63,589 nucleotides of DNA from Paraglaciecola arctica (GTDB taxonomy: Bacteria > Pseudomonadota > Gammaproteobacteria > Enterobacterales > Alteromonadaceae): assembly GCF_018861065.1 (NCBI RefSeq), contig NZ_JAHKQO010000052.1:1-63589 (forward strand), given 5' to 3'. Positions 15,171-22,881 of this stretch are shown here, in pieces. Both the position numbers and the translations under genes were made by a program. The number at the start of each line of letters is the position of its first letter. Within the stretch, counting starts at the first letter, position 1. The notes under the pieces are model-generated. The model searched no databases. It saw nothing but the letters and a program-made list of their open reading frames with translations, and was not told the origin of the DNA.

Positions 15171-16589
15171 CTAACTCATATACAAAGTTTGGTAATTTCT
15201 GGCTGCCACATCCCATGTAAAACGACTTTGCATGGCTCGCTGCTGTATTTTCACAAATGCACTAGGCGCCTCATGATAAAACAACAAGGCTCTTTGGATG
15301 CATGACAACAATGCTTCGCTATCGGGTTGTTCAAATACAAACCCAGTTGCCATCTGGGGACTGTCTGCCAAATCGATCACTGTATCTTTCAATCCGCCAA
15401 CGGCTCTAACAATCGGTAAAGTTCCGTATGCCAAACTATACATTTGATTTAGACCGCAAGGTTCAAACAAAGACGGCATCAAGAAGAAGTCACTACCAGC
15501 TTCGATCATGTGAGCTTTGCGTACACTAAAATCTTCAACAAATGCCATTTTTTTAGGGTATTTGTCAGCCATTTGTCGCAGAAACTGACTTATTTCAGGG
15601 TCGCCCGTTCCTACAATGGCAAGCTGTACATCGTGTTGCATCAACTTGTCTAGCATTGGCAAAATAAAACCAAAACCTTTTTGCTCCGTTAAACGGCACA
15701 CCATTCCAATTATGGGAACCGCTGATTTTTTAGGTAACCGGAACTCTTTTTGTAACTCAGCTTTGCAGGCTTTTTTGCCACTCAAATCAGCATGATGGTA
15801 GTTTTTTGCGATATGCGGATCGTTGATCGGATCCCACTGACTGTAATCACAACCGTTTAAAATACCCGACACATCATTTCTTCTGTTTTGAAATTCTTCG
15901 AATAGATGATGTGAACCCAAAGGGGTTAATAGTTCCAATGCATAATTCGGGCTAACCGCATTAATTTTATTGGCATAACGAATCCCCATACGCACAAAAT
16001 TCAGTGCATCGCCATCTAACTGGCTGTGCAACTGATAATGGGGTTGTAAATAGCTTATCTCAGAAAATTTATGGGTACCTTGATAGGCACCATTATGTAT
16101 GGTGAAAATTGTTTTTGCTTGATCAAAAAAGCCGGTGTCGTCAATACTCACAAAATAGGGAATCAGAGCAGTATGCCAATCATTGCAGTGCACGACGTCA
16201 GGTTGAAAACCTACTGCTTTTGAGGCTTGTAATGCGGCGTGTGCGAAAAAGGCAAAACGTTCGGCATTATCAGCATAGGCATGGTAATCATCAGAATATA
16301 AGCCGTTACGAGCAAAGTATTCTGGGTAATCCACAGCCAATACTTGTACGCCTTGTAGAGCTAATTTTTTTACCGCAAAGTCATAGGCTTTATGCCCTGC
16401 AAACAATCTTTGACTGGCACAACAATCAGCAGCGTCAAACTTATCAGCTAGCTGTTTGTAATAGGGCATCACGATTGTGACAGTATGACCTAACTCTGCT
16501 AACGCCAAAGGCAAAGCTTTGCCTACGTCGGCCAAACCTCCAGTTTTAACTAAATCTTCAACTTCAGACACAACAAACAATATTTTCAT
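15171..16589 (-). CDS. glgA: Glycogen synthase (ADP-glucose)
   Basis: GlgA extends alpha-1,4-glucan chains with ADP-glucose. The protein is 472 residues, the typical length. The N-terminal ADP-glucose motif is KTGGLADVGKALP. Later come VVHCNDWHTALIPYF, FTIHNGAYQG and the C-terminal GT5 motif MPSLFEPCGLNQMYSLAYG with the catalytic Glu. It lies 19 bases after rsmC and is probably in that operon. The other glycogen genes (glgB, glgC, glgP) are not in this window, which is unusual because glgA is often clustered with them. The function is clear. Confidence 0.95.
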   Translation of the reverse strand: MKILFVVSEVEDLVKTGGLADVGKALPLALAELGHTVTIVMPYYKQLADKFDAADCCASQRLFAGHKAYDFAVKKLALQGVQVLAVDYPEYFARNGLYSDDYHAYADNAERFAFFAHAALQASKAVGFQPDVVHCNDWHTALIPYFVSIDDTGFFDQAKTIFTIHNGAYQGTHKFSEISYLQPHYQLHSQLDGDALNFVRMGIRYANKINAVSPNYALELLTPLGSHHLFEEFQNRRNDVSGILNGCDYSQWDPINDPHIAKNYHHADLSGKKACKAELQKEFRLPKKSAVPIIGMVCRLTEQKGFGFILPMLDKLMQHDVQLAIVGTGDPEISQFLRQMADKYPKKMAFVEDFSVRKAHMIEAGSDFFLMPSLFEPCGLNQMYSLAYGTLPIVRAVGGLKDTVIDLADSPQMATGFVFEQPDSEALLSCIQRALLFYHEAPSAFVKIQQRAMQSRFTWDVAARNYQTLYMS

Positions 16590-16608
16590 TCGAGAAGCTT
16601 ACCTTATT

Positions 16609-17634
16609 CTATTTTATTCGAGCACACTGATAGAGAGTAAATTTGGTTGTTTGGGCTATTGAGCTAACCGAATTGAACTTTTGTTCTAGTAATTCAGAAT
16701 AACGTAAAAATTTATTGGCCACTAATGTCAACGTGCCGCCTGGCGCTAAATACTGTTTAAGCTGCGTAATGAAGTTCTCAGTAACCGAATAATCGGTCAC
16801 AATTCCTGTATGAAATGGGGGGTTAGTATAGACCGCAGAAAACTTACCTTGCACATCCATTAAGCCATCTGAAGCGATGACTTTAACATTGAGGTTGTTA
16901 ATTTTTGCGCTTTCTTTGGCACAGTGCACAGCCAAAGCACTAACGTCACTCATTACCACTTCACTTTCAGGACTTTTTAATCCAAGGTAGCAGCCAATCA
17001 CTCCCGCTCCACACCCAAAATCCAATAGTCGCCCTTTTTTGATATCGGGTAAATTATCCAACAATATTGCGGTGCCAATATCTAAGGAACCATGATTAAA
17101 CACACCAGGTAACGAACAAATTTCGTACCTTAAACCACCAGCGTTGATGGTAATTTCGCTTTGCCACTTAGTTAAATCAAATGCTTTGACCGGTTTATCT
17201 AGTTGCGCAGCGAATAAAGCACAATGGCGCGCCGAATCTATTTTATTAACTTGAGTACTAACAGAGTCTAGAAATTTCGCCGCGCTTTTTACCCCACCTT
17301 TATTTTCGCCGACTAGCAAAAGGCTAGCATTTTTATTCAAACAAGCTGCGACATTGGCAATTAACATTTTTGCCTGATCTTTGGACTTAGGCATATAAAT
17401 GACCGCGCCATCAAATTTTTCGTCACAAGGGTAAGCCGCCGCAAATTTATGTTGTTCCGAATGACCTACCGCACAACTTTGTTGGTAAATATCAAAGTAT
17501 TGATGAAACACTTTAATTTCAGGATTGTTAAGTTGTTGTGTTACATGGCTGTCGGTTGGGTTAACCAACAACCATTTACCTTGCGCGAAGGTGTCTGCAC
17601 TGCGCATTAATAATTGGCTCGGAGCAGAAAGCAT
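16609..17634 (-). CDS. rsmC: 16S rRNA m2G1207 methyltransferase RsmC
   Basis: RsmC methylates G1207 of 16S rRNA using SAM. The N-terminal half is the degenerate methyltransferase-like domain of RsmC (VIYMPKSKDQAKMLIANVA). The C-terminal half carries the SAM motif LLDFGCGAGVIGCYLG and the catalytic NPPFHTG. The length is 341 residues, near the E. coli 343. I took the ATG at 17634, which overlaps the trmB stop by one base (TGATG), rather than an in-frame TTG just upstream. It is translationally coupled to trmB. Confidence 0.93.
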   Translation of the reverse strand: MLSAPSQLLMRSADTFAQGKWLLVNPTDSHVTQQLNNPEIKVFHQYFDIYQQSCAVGHSEQHKFAAAYPCDEKFDGAVIYMPKSKDQAKMLIANVAACLNKNASLLLVGENKGGVKSAAKFLDSVSTQVNKIDSARHCALFAAQLDKPVKAFDLTKWQSEITINAGGLRYEICSLPGVFNHGSLDIGTAILLDNLPDIKKGRLLDFGCGAGVIGCYLGLKSPESEVVMSDVSALAVHCAKESAKINNLNVKVIASDGLMDVQGKFSAVYTNPPFHTGIVTDYSVTENFITQLKQYLAPGGTLTLVANKFLRYSELLEQKFNSVSSIAQTTKFTLYQCARIK

Positions 17635-18353
17635 CAAGACACCCTCTCAAACATTAAATCCCAAACTCCATGGCCTAATCTATGCCCTCGCTGCTCAAAT
17701 TTTGTTAACGGTCGCTGCTCGGGTCTTGGCACATAATCGTTAGTGTTTGATTGATTTTTAAAACCTTCGGCAGCAGACATTACTTCTAACATGTGCTCAG
17801 CATAATTCTCCCAATCGGTGGCCATATGAAACACGCCACCTATTGCTAGTTTACTTCTTAATTTTTGAACAAAATCTGGTTGCACAATACGTCTTTTATG
17901 ATGACGCTTTTTATGCCAAGGGTCCGGAAAAAACAACTGTACTCGAGCTAAAGTATTATCTGCAATACAATCAGCAAACACTTCTACCGCATCGTGTTCA
18001 TACACCCTTAGATTCTGCACATTATTTTCAGCCGCTTCGCTAAGACAAGTCCCGACTCCTGGTCGATGTACTTCAATGCCTATAAAATCTTTGTCAGGCT
18101 CATTTAATGCCATTTCTACTAAAGACTTACCCATTCCAAAGCCAATTTCCAAAACTAAAGGCGCAACACGTCCAAAAGTATCAGCAAAGTTTTGCATACC
18201 ATTTTTATGCTCTAACCCCATGATTGGCCAGTTTTGTTCAATAGATTTGGCCTGTCCAGACGTCAAACGCCCTTCTCTTTTTACAAAACTCTGAATTTTT
18301 CGGATATACACGCCAGATTCGGCTGCTTCTTGTTCAGATTTAAACTGACTCAT
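17634..18353 (-). CDS. trmB: tRNA (guanine-N7-)-methyltransferase
   Basis: TrmB makes m7G46 in the tRNA variable loop. The protein is 239 residues. Motifs are [15 protein letters not shown] (SAM site), [12 protein letters not shown] and [19 protein letters not shown], which is the tRNA-binding and catalytic signature. An N-terminal extension (about 1-60) with [19 protein letters not shown] is usual for the family. It sits near mutY and yggX, as in many gammaproteobacteria. It is coupled to rsmC downstream. Confidence 0.96.
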   Translation of the reverse strand: MSQFKSEQEAAESGVYIRKIQSFVKREGRLTSGQAKSIEQNWPIMGLEHKNGMQNFADTFGRVAPLVLEIGFGMGKSLVEMALNEPDKDFIGIEVHRPGVGTCLSEAAENNVQNLRVYEHDAVEVFADCIADNTLARVQLFFPDPWHKKRHHKRRIVQPDFVQKLRSKLAIGGVFHMATDWENYAEHMLEVMSAAEGFKNQSNTNDYVPRPEQRPLTKFEQRGHRLGHGVWDLMFERVS

Positions 18354-18451
18354 ATTAATTTCTCTTCTTTAAATTTTGCTTGGTTACTAGCCAGCATAGA
18401 TGCGGCGCATTATCCGGCGACACGGCTTGATTGCAAGCCAGTCAGCACAAT

Positions 18452-19180
18452 TTAGGCAATTTTTGATGCTAAATATTCAGCTAATTTCTCCGATTGCTCA
18501 ATTGGCAACATATGTCCTGCTTCTTCAAGTATTGTTACATCACTGTTTGTTAACTGTTTGTGCATCGCCAGTATGGTTGATTGGCTCACTAAATTGTCTT
18601 GCTCGCCACTAATGATGTGGATAGGAAAAGCGCATTTAGCTAACGCAGGTAATAAGTTTTTTCTGGCCTGGGTAGCGCTAATTTGGGTTGCTAACACATC
18701 AGCCCCCAGATCCTGCTCCATCTGTTTTACAACATTTAGATAGTCATTTTGTTGCTGATGGTTTGCGTGAAAAAAACTAGTTAGACGTTTCTTAGTCATA
18801 CCACTATATTTTTTGGCACCAATTAACTTAAGCAATTGTTGTCGTTGCTGAATTTCATCTTTGGGCAGTGCATCACAGGCACTGGAAATAAGCGTTAAGG
18901 AGGCAATATTAGTTTGATTTTCAATGGCTGTCAGTGCAGCTATATATCCGCCCATAGAAAAACCCACTAAGTGTACTGGCGGCTCAAAATACGCCAATCT
19001 GTCGGCGCTCAACATTTTCATCTGCTCTAAATTTTCAGCCCACTGCAAAGGGACAAAAGCTCGCATAGGCATATCTAGATATCGCCAGCATGGATTAAAC
19101 ACTCTTTCATCACAGAGTGTTCCAGGAAAAAATACGATGGGCTGGCTAATTTGATAAATTGAATCTTTTGTTTTAAGCAA
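18452..19180 (-). CDS. Alpha/beta hydrolase (BioH-like)
   Basis: This is a soluble hydrolase of 242 residues. The oxyanion region is FFPGTLCDERVF. The nucleophile Ser is in LVGFSMGGYIA. The acid is in IISGEQDNLVS and the His in EEAGHMLPIEQ. The order and length fit carboxylesterases such as BioH or MenH, but no motif fixes the substrate. The start is TTG. It is transcribed away from mutY, with only 78 bases between the two proposed starts, so promoters overlap. It may form a transcript with trmB, 98 bases further on. Confidence 0.85.
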   Translation of the reverse strand: MLKTKDSIYQISQPIVFFPGTLCDERVFNPCWRYLDMPMRAFVPLQWAENLEQMKMLSADRLAYFEPPVHLVGFSMGGYIAALTAIENQTNIASLTLISSACDALPKDEIQQRQQLLKLIGAKKYSGMTKKRLTSFFHANHQQQNDYLNVVKQMEQDLGADVLATQISATQARKNLLPALAKCAFPIHIISGEQDNLVSQSTILAMHKQLTNSDVTILEEAGHMLPIEQSEKLAEYLASKIA

Positions 19181-19258
19181 TCTACTCTCAACTGAACTAT
19201 TTCTACTTTGTTAGGGTATTATCGGGTAATTATCTGCAGAACAACAGAACCTTACTCG

Positions 19259-20326
19259 GTGCCGAACAATATTAACGCTATAAATAACTCATTTAGTCAA
19301 AAAGTTTTAGCTTGGTTTGACCTTAACGGCAGAAAAAATCTGCCATGGCAACTCAATAAGACGCCCTATAAAGTATGGGTGTCAGAAATAATGCTGCAAC
19401 AAACGCAGGTGAAAACAGTTATCCCTTATTATCAGGCCTTTATGCTGCGTTTTCCTGACGTTCTCAGTTTAGCCAATGCACCGCAAGATGAAGTATTACA
19501 TCACTGGACAGGTTTAGGATATTACGCCCGTGCCCGTAACTTGCAAAAAGCCGCTCAAATTATTAGAGATCAAAACCAAGGGATATTCCCTGAAGATATA
19601 GAGCAATTAGTCGCTTTACCAGGAATAGGGAGATCTACAGCGGGCGCAATTTTGTCTTTGGCCTGCAATCAACATCAGAGTATTTTAGATGGTAATGTTA
19701 AACGAGTATTAGCCCGTTATTTTGCAGTAGAAGGCTGGCCGAGTAACAAAAAAGTAGAAACACAGCTTTGGCAATACGCTGATAAATTAACACCAAGTAA
19801 CAGAACAGGTGACTATACTCAGGCCATGATGGATATGGGAGCCACGCTTTGCACCCGCAGTAAACCACAATGTGATAGTTGTCCTGTACAACAGGAGTGT
19901 TTGGCCTTTGTACAAGGTCGGCAAACTGAATTACCTCACAAAAAACCTAAAAAAGTGATTCCGGTTCGTACAACTTTCATGTTGATCCCCATGTGGCAAA
20001 AGCAATTACTCATATATAAACGCCCACCAGCTGGACTATGGGGAGGATTGTGGTGTTTCCACGAAGTAGAACAACAAGAGCAAATAACAGAACATGCGGC
20101 GAGTTTAGGATTAACGGATTTCCAACAACAGCCACTTGCGGCTTTTCGGCACACTTTTAGTCATTTTCATTTAGACATTCAACCTATTGTATTACACCTA
20201 AAACAACAACCTTTGGACCGAATAATGGAAGACACCCAAATGTGGTACGACTTAACCGAACCGCAAAATGTCGGATTATCCGCGCCAACCAAGAAACTAT
20301 TTAGTACAATCAATACATCATTTTAA
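19259..20326 (+). CDS. mutY: Adenine DNA glycosylase MutY
   Basis: MutY removes adenine mispaired with 8-oxoguanine. Motifs: [26 protein letters not shown], with the catalytic Glu, shown here in pieces as [13 protein letters not shown] and [23 protein letters not shown], the helix-hairpin-helix; the catalytic Asp in [10 protein letters not shown]; and the iron-sulfur ligands C-x6-C-x2-C-x5-C in [17 protein letters not shown]. The C-terminal NUDIX-like domain (about 230-350) recognises oxoG. I place the start at a GTG giving [14 protein letters not shown], which aligns best with E. coli MutY. An in-frame TTG 51 bases earlier is possible. Neither has a strong ribosome site. yggX follows after 46 bases. 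Confidence 0.95.
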   Translation: MPNNINAINNSFSQKVLAWFDLNGRKNLPWQLNKTPYKVWVSEIMLQQTQVKTVIPYYQAFMLRFPDVLSLANAPQDEVLHHWTGLGYYARARNLQKAAQIIRDQNQGIFPEDIEQLVALPGIGRSTAGAILSLACNQHQSILDGNVKRVLARYFAVEGWPSNKKVETQLWQYADKLTPSNRTGDYTQAMMDMGATLCTRSKPQCDSCPVQQECLAFVQGRQTELPHKKPKKVIPVRTTFMLIPMWQKQLLIYKRPPAGLWGGLWCFHEVEQQEQITEHAASLGLTDFQQQPLAAFRHTFSHFHLDIQPIVLHLKQQPLDRIMEDTQMWYDLTEPQNVGLSAPTKKLFSTINTSF

Positions 20327-20372
20327 TAGGGGTGAGCTTCTAGTGACACCCCCACCATTAAATTAGAGCATT

Positions 20373-20645
20373 ATGAGCAGAACAGTATTTTGTCAACGAC
20401 TACAAAAAGAAGCAGATGGCTTAGACTTCCAACTTTATCCTGGTGAGTTAGGTAAGAAAATTTTCGATAATATATGCAAAGAAGCATGGGCCGATTGGCA
20501 AAAGAAACAAACCATGCTGATTAACGAAAATAAACTGAATATGATGGAACCCGCGGCGCGAACATTTTTAGAAACACAAATGCAAGGATATTTATTCGAA
20601 GGCAGAGAACCCGATATCGAAGGTTATGTCCCTCCGAAGAGTTAA
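20373..20645 (+). CDS. yggX: YggX family iron-trafficking protein
   Basis: This cytoplasmic protein of 90 residues is linked to Fe(II) handling and protection of iron-sulfur clusters against oxidation. Typical features are the start [19 protein letters not shown] with the conserved Cys7, then [18 protein letters not shown], and the C-terminal [12 protein letters not shown]. It lies directly downstream of mutY as in E. coli, which makes sense because MutY contains an iron-sulfur cluster. Confidence 0.96.
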   Translation: MSRTVFCQRLQKEADGLDFQLYPGELGKKIFDNICKEAWADWQKKQTMLINENKLNMMEPAARTFLETQMQGYLFEGREPDIEGYVPPKS

Positions 20646-20745
20646 AATAAAACAGTTTTTGGACAACTTTAGCTACGAACTTAGCTGTTTTAGCCGAGAT
20701 TTTGTTCAATCGATACACAATCTGCAAAATATCCCTAAAAAGGGG

Positions 20746-20774
20746 TTGACTTAAAAGCACTAAATCCGTTTAAT
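20746..20774 (+). promoter_or_regulatory. Sigma-70 promoter of the tRNA-Phe gene
   Basis: TTGACT and TTTAAT are separated by 17 bases. ACGCACCC follows the -10 element as a C-rich discriminator, typical of stable RNA promoters under stringent control. The expected start near 20781 leaves a leader of about 48 bases before the tRNA. Confidence 0.75.
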
Positions 20775-20828
20775 ACGCACCCTCAGCGAAACGGACGCAG
20801 TCTTATAGACAAAACCTGTTGTGTTGAA

Positions 20829-20904
20829 GCCCAGATAGCTCAGTTGGTAGAGCAGAGGATTGAAAATCCTCGTGTCCTTGGTTCGATTCCGAGTCTGGGC
20901 ACCA
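20829..20904 (+). tRNA. tRNA-Phe (anticodon GAA)
   Basis: This is a 76-base gene with encoded CCA. The acceptor arms GCCCAGA and TCTGGGC pair fully. The D arm is GCTC...GAGC. The anticodon stem GAGGA/TCCTC encloses TTGAAAA, so GAA at 20862-20864. The T arm is CTTGG-TTCGATT-CCGAG. It is a single-gene unit with its own promoter and terminator. Confidence 0.97.
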
Positions 20905-20914
20905 TTATTCATAG

Positions 20915-20946
20915 AAGCCCTGAACAGAAATGTTCGGGGCTTTTTG
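20915..20946 (+). terminator. Rho-independent terminator of tRNA-Phe
   Basis: AAGCCCTGAACA and TGTTCGGGGCTT form a 12-base stem with one G-U pair and a GAAA loop, followed by TTTTTGG. It lies ten bases after the tRNA CCA end. Confidence 0.92.
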
Positions 20947-20996
20947 GTTTTCTAACTATAAAAACTTTATCCTTACCAGCTTACATAACTGACAAT

Positions 20997-22127
20997 TTAT
21001 TTTTTGGGCACTATTTTGAATATCCCGCCACCGTCAGTAGCCACATATAAATAACCATCAGCACCTTGTTTCACATTACGAACTCGGCCTATGCCTGGAA
21101 ACAAGGTTTCTTGACTGATAATTTTGTTTCCCTCTAACTCAAGTGCCACTATATAAGCGAACTTTAATGAACCAACTAACACTTTACCTTTCAAGTCGGG
21201 GTAAATGTCACTAGTAACAAATGTCATTCCTGATGGTGCAATTGAGGGTACCCAATACCAAGCAGGTTGCAGCATCCCTTCTTTTTCAGTCAAATCAGTA
21301 AATGATGTGCCGCTATAATTCACGCCATAACTAATGACCGGCCAGCCATAGTTGGCTCCTGGTTGGATAATATTTACTTCATCGCCACCTTTAGGGCCAT
21401 GTTCGTGGGTCCAAATATCCCCTGATACTGGATGCATTGCCATGCCTTGTGGGTTGCGGTGGCCATACGAATAGATAGTAGGGAGGGCATCTTGTTGTGC
21501 AACAAATGGATTATCTTTAGGAATACTACCGTCACTATTAATTCTATGAATTTTACCTGCGGCTCGGTCTAGACGTTGTGGGTTAACATCACGATTGCCT
21601 CTGTCGCCGTTGGAAATATACAAATAACCTTGTTTATCAAACGTGAGGCGACTGCCATAGTGTTGGCCTTTGGTCGAGTTAAGGCCGCCACCAAAAATAA
21701 TAGTTTGTTCAAACAACTTAAAATTCTGCAATTTCGCTCGCATAACAGAGGTGTGCGCGCCTTCTCCCTCCCCCTCTAATCCAGAATACGCAAAATAAAT
21801 CAGGTTGTTTTGTGAGTAATTGGGATCGACTATAACATCCAACAGACCACCTTGACCTTGAGCTCTTAACGCTGGCAATCCAGTGATTTTTTGACTCAAA
21901 AGTTTGCCATTGCTGATAATCCTTAACTCTCCTTTGCGGTCAGAAACAATTATATCGGTTGCATTGAGCCAATCCATACCCCATGGAATATCTACCCCCT
22001 TGGTGACTAATTGATACTCATATGACTGATTACTGTTTGAAACTGAAATATTTGGCTGCTGAGCACAGGCAGCAACAGATAAAATGATGCAAAACATCAA
22101 GCCAAGTAGACGCATAATAATGTCCAT
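20997..22127 (-). CDS. PQQ-type sugar dehydrogenase lipoprotein (Gdh-B/Asd-like)
   Basis: This is a beta-propeller enzyme of the soluble aldose dehydrogenase (YliI) family, which oxidises sugars with bound PQQ. Motifs are GVDIPWGMDWLN, YFAYSGLEGEG, GGGLNSTKGQHYGSRLTFD, SYGHRNPQGMAMHP, WTHEHGPKGGDEVN and YGWPVISYGVNY, which hold the catalytic His and the PQQ and calcium sites. The start ATG at 22127 has AAGGA seven bases upstream; longer in-frame forms lack this. It gives a lipoprotein signal ending IILSVAAC, so the enzyme is probably membrane-anchored in the periplasm. A cytochrome c gene lies divergently, a possible electron acceptor, though no link is shown. Confidence 0.9.
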   Translation of the reverse strand: MDIIMRLLGLMFCIILSVAACAQQPNISVSNSNQSYEYQLVTKGVDIPWGMDWLNATDIIVSDRKGELRIISNGKLLSQKITGLPALRAQGQGGLLDVIVDPNYSQNNLIYFAYSGLEGEGEGAHTSVMRAKLQNFKLFEQTIIFGGGLNSTKGQHYGSRLTFDKQGYLYISNGDRGNRDVNPQRLDRAAGKIHRINSDGSIPKDNPFVAQQDALPTIYSYGHRNPQGMAMHPVSGDIWTHEHGPKGGDEVNIIQPGANYGWPVISYGVNYSGTSFTDLTEKEGMLQPAWYWVPSIAPSGMTFVTSDIYPDLKGKVLVGSLKFAYIVALELEGNKIISQETLFPGIGRVRNVKQGADGYLYVATDGGGIFKIVPKK

Positions 22128-22358
22128 AGTCGATTCCTTATTAGAAAGTGTCACTTGTCGTGCAGAATATCACCGAATAAGAATAATGAGTAAGCCTGCT
22201 ACAAATGAAGCCCTCTTATACAATTAAAAATTCAGATTGTAGACGCGAAAAATACTAATTCACTTAGATTTATGCGTTAATTAGTTGTTCACACAATATT
22301 AGTAGTTATAATCTGTCTCAGATTTTTTAAGTAAACAAAGCTTGTTTTGGAGAATTTT

Positions 22359-22754
22359 GTGAAATTTAAAGCCTTATTATGTATCTGTATGAGTGTTTTT
22401 ACCGTGTTAGCGGTACAAGCACAAGAAATGAGCGAAGATGACATTAAGACTCGTATTCAGCCTGTTGGTCAAGTGCATGTGGCAGGTGCAAAACCTGAAT
22501 CGGCTTCTTCAGGACCCAGAGCAGGTTCAGATATATACGCCAAAGCCTGCGTTGCATGCCATAGCACAGGTGTTTTAAATGCACCGAAGTTTCAAGACGC
22601 GGCTGATTGGGGGCCTCGTTTAGACAAAGGTTTTGATACTGTATGGAAAAATGCAATCAACGGTATCGGTGGCATGCCCCCAAAAGGTACTTGTGGTGAT
22701 TGTACAGATGACGAAATCAAAGCAGCTATTGAACATATGATTGAAGGTATCTAG
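22359..22754 (+). CDS. Cytochrome c5 (class I, monohaem)
   Basis: This secreted monohaem cytochrome of about 131 residues has a signal peptide ending AVQAQ. The haem site is ACVACHSTG and the axial Met is in GIGGMPPKG. A second Cys pair in CGDCTDDEI near the C-terminus is typical of cytochrome c5. The GTG start at 22359 has GGAG six bases upstream and is preferred to the TTG twelve bases earlier. It transfers electrons between membrane complexes and oxidases in the periplasm. A good terminator follows. Confidence 0.93.
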   Translation: MKFKALLCICMSVFTVLAVQAQEMSEDDIKTRIQPVGQVHVAGAKPESASSGPRAGSDIYAKACVACHSTGVLNAPKFQDAADWGPRLDKGFDTVWKNAINGIGGMPPKGTCGDCTDDEIKAAIEHMIEGI

Positions 22755-22784
22755 GTTTACATTGATAACCCCTCACTTGTTGTA

Positions 22785-22813
22785 AAAAAGACCACTATTA
22801 GGGTGGTCTTTTT
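22785..22813 (+). terminator. Rho-independent terminator after cytochrome c5
   Basis: AAAAAGACCAC and GTGGTCTTTTT form a perfect 11-base stem with a seven-base loop, ending in a T-run. It lies about 30 bases after the stop codon. Confidence 0.92.
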
Positions 22814-22881
22814 GATCTTAATAGTTTATTTTTGATGGCTTAATATCTGCACCTATTTTCAATTTAGAAGACTAATATATT

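Noticed and set aside
20844-21050. Open frame starting within tRNA-Phe
   Set aside because: It translates the tRNA body and its terminator and has no ribosome site; it is an artefact.
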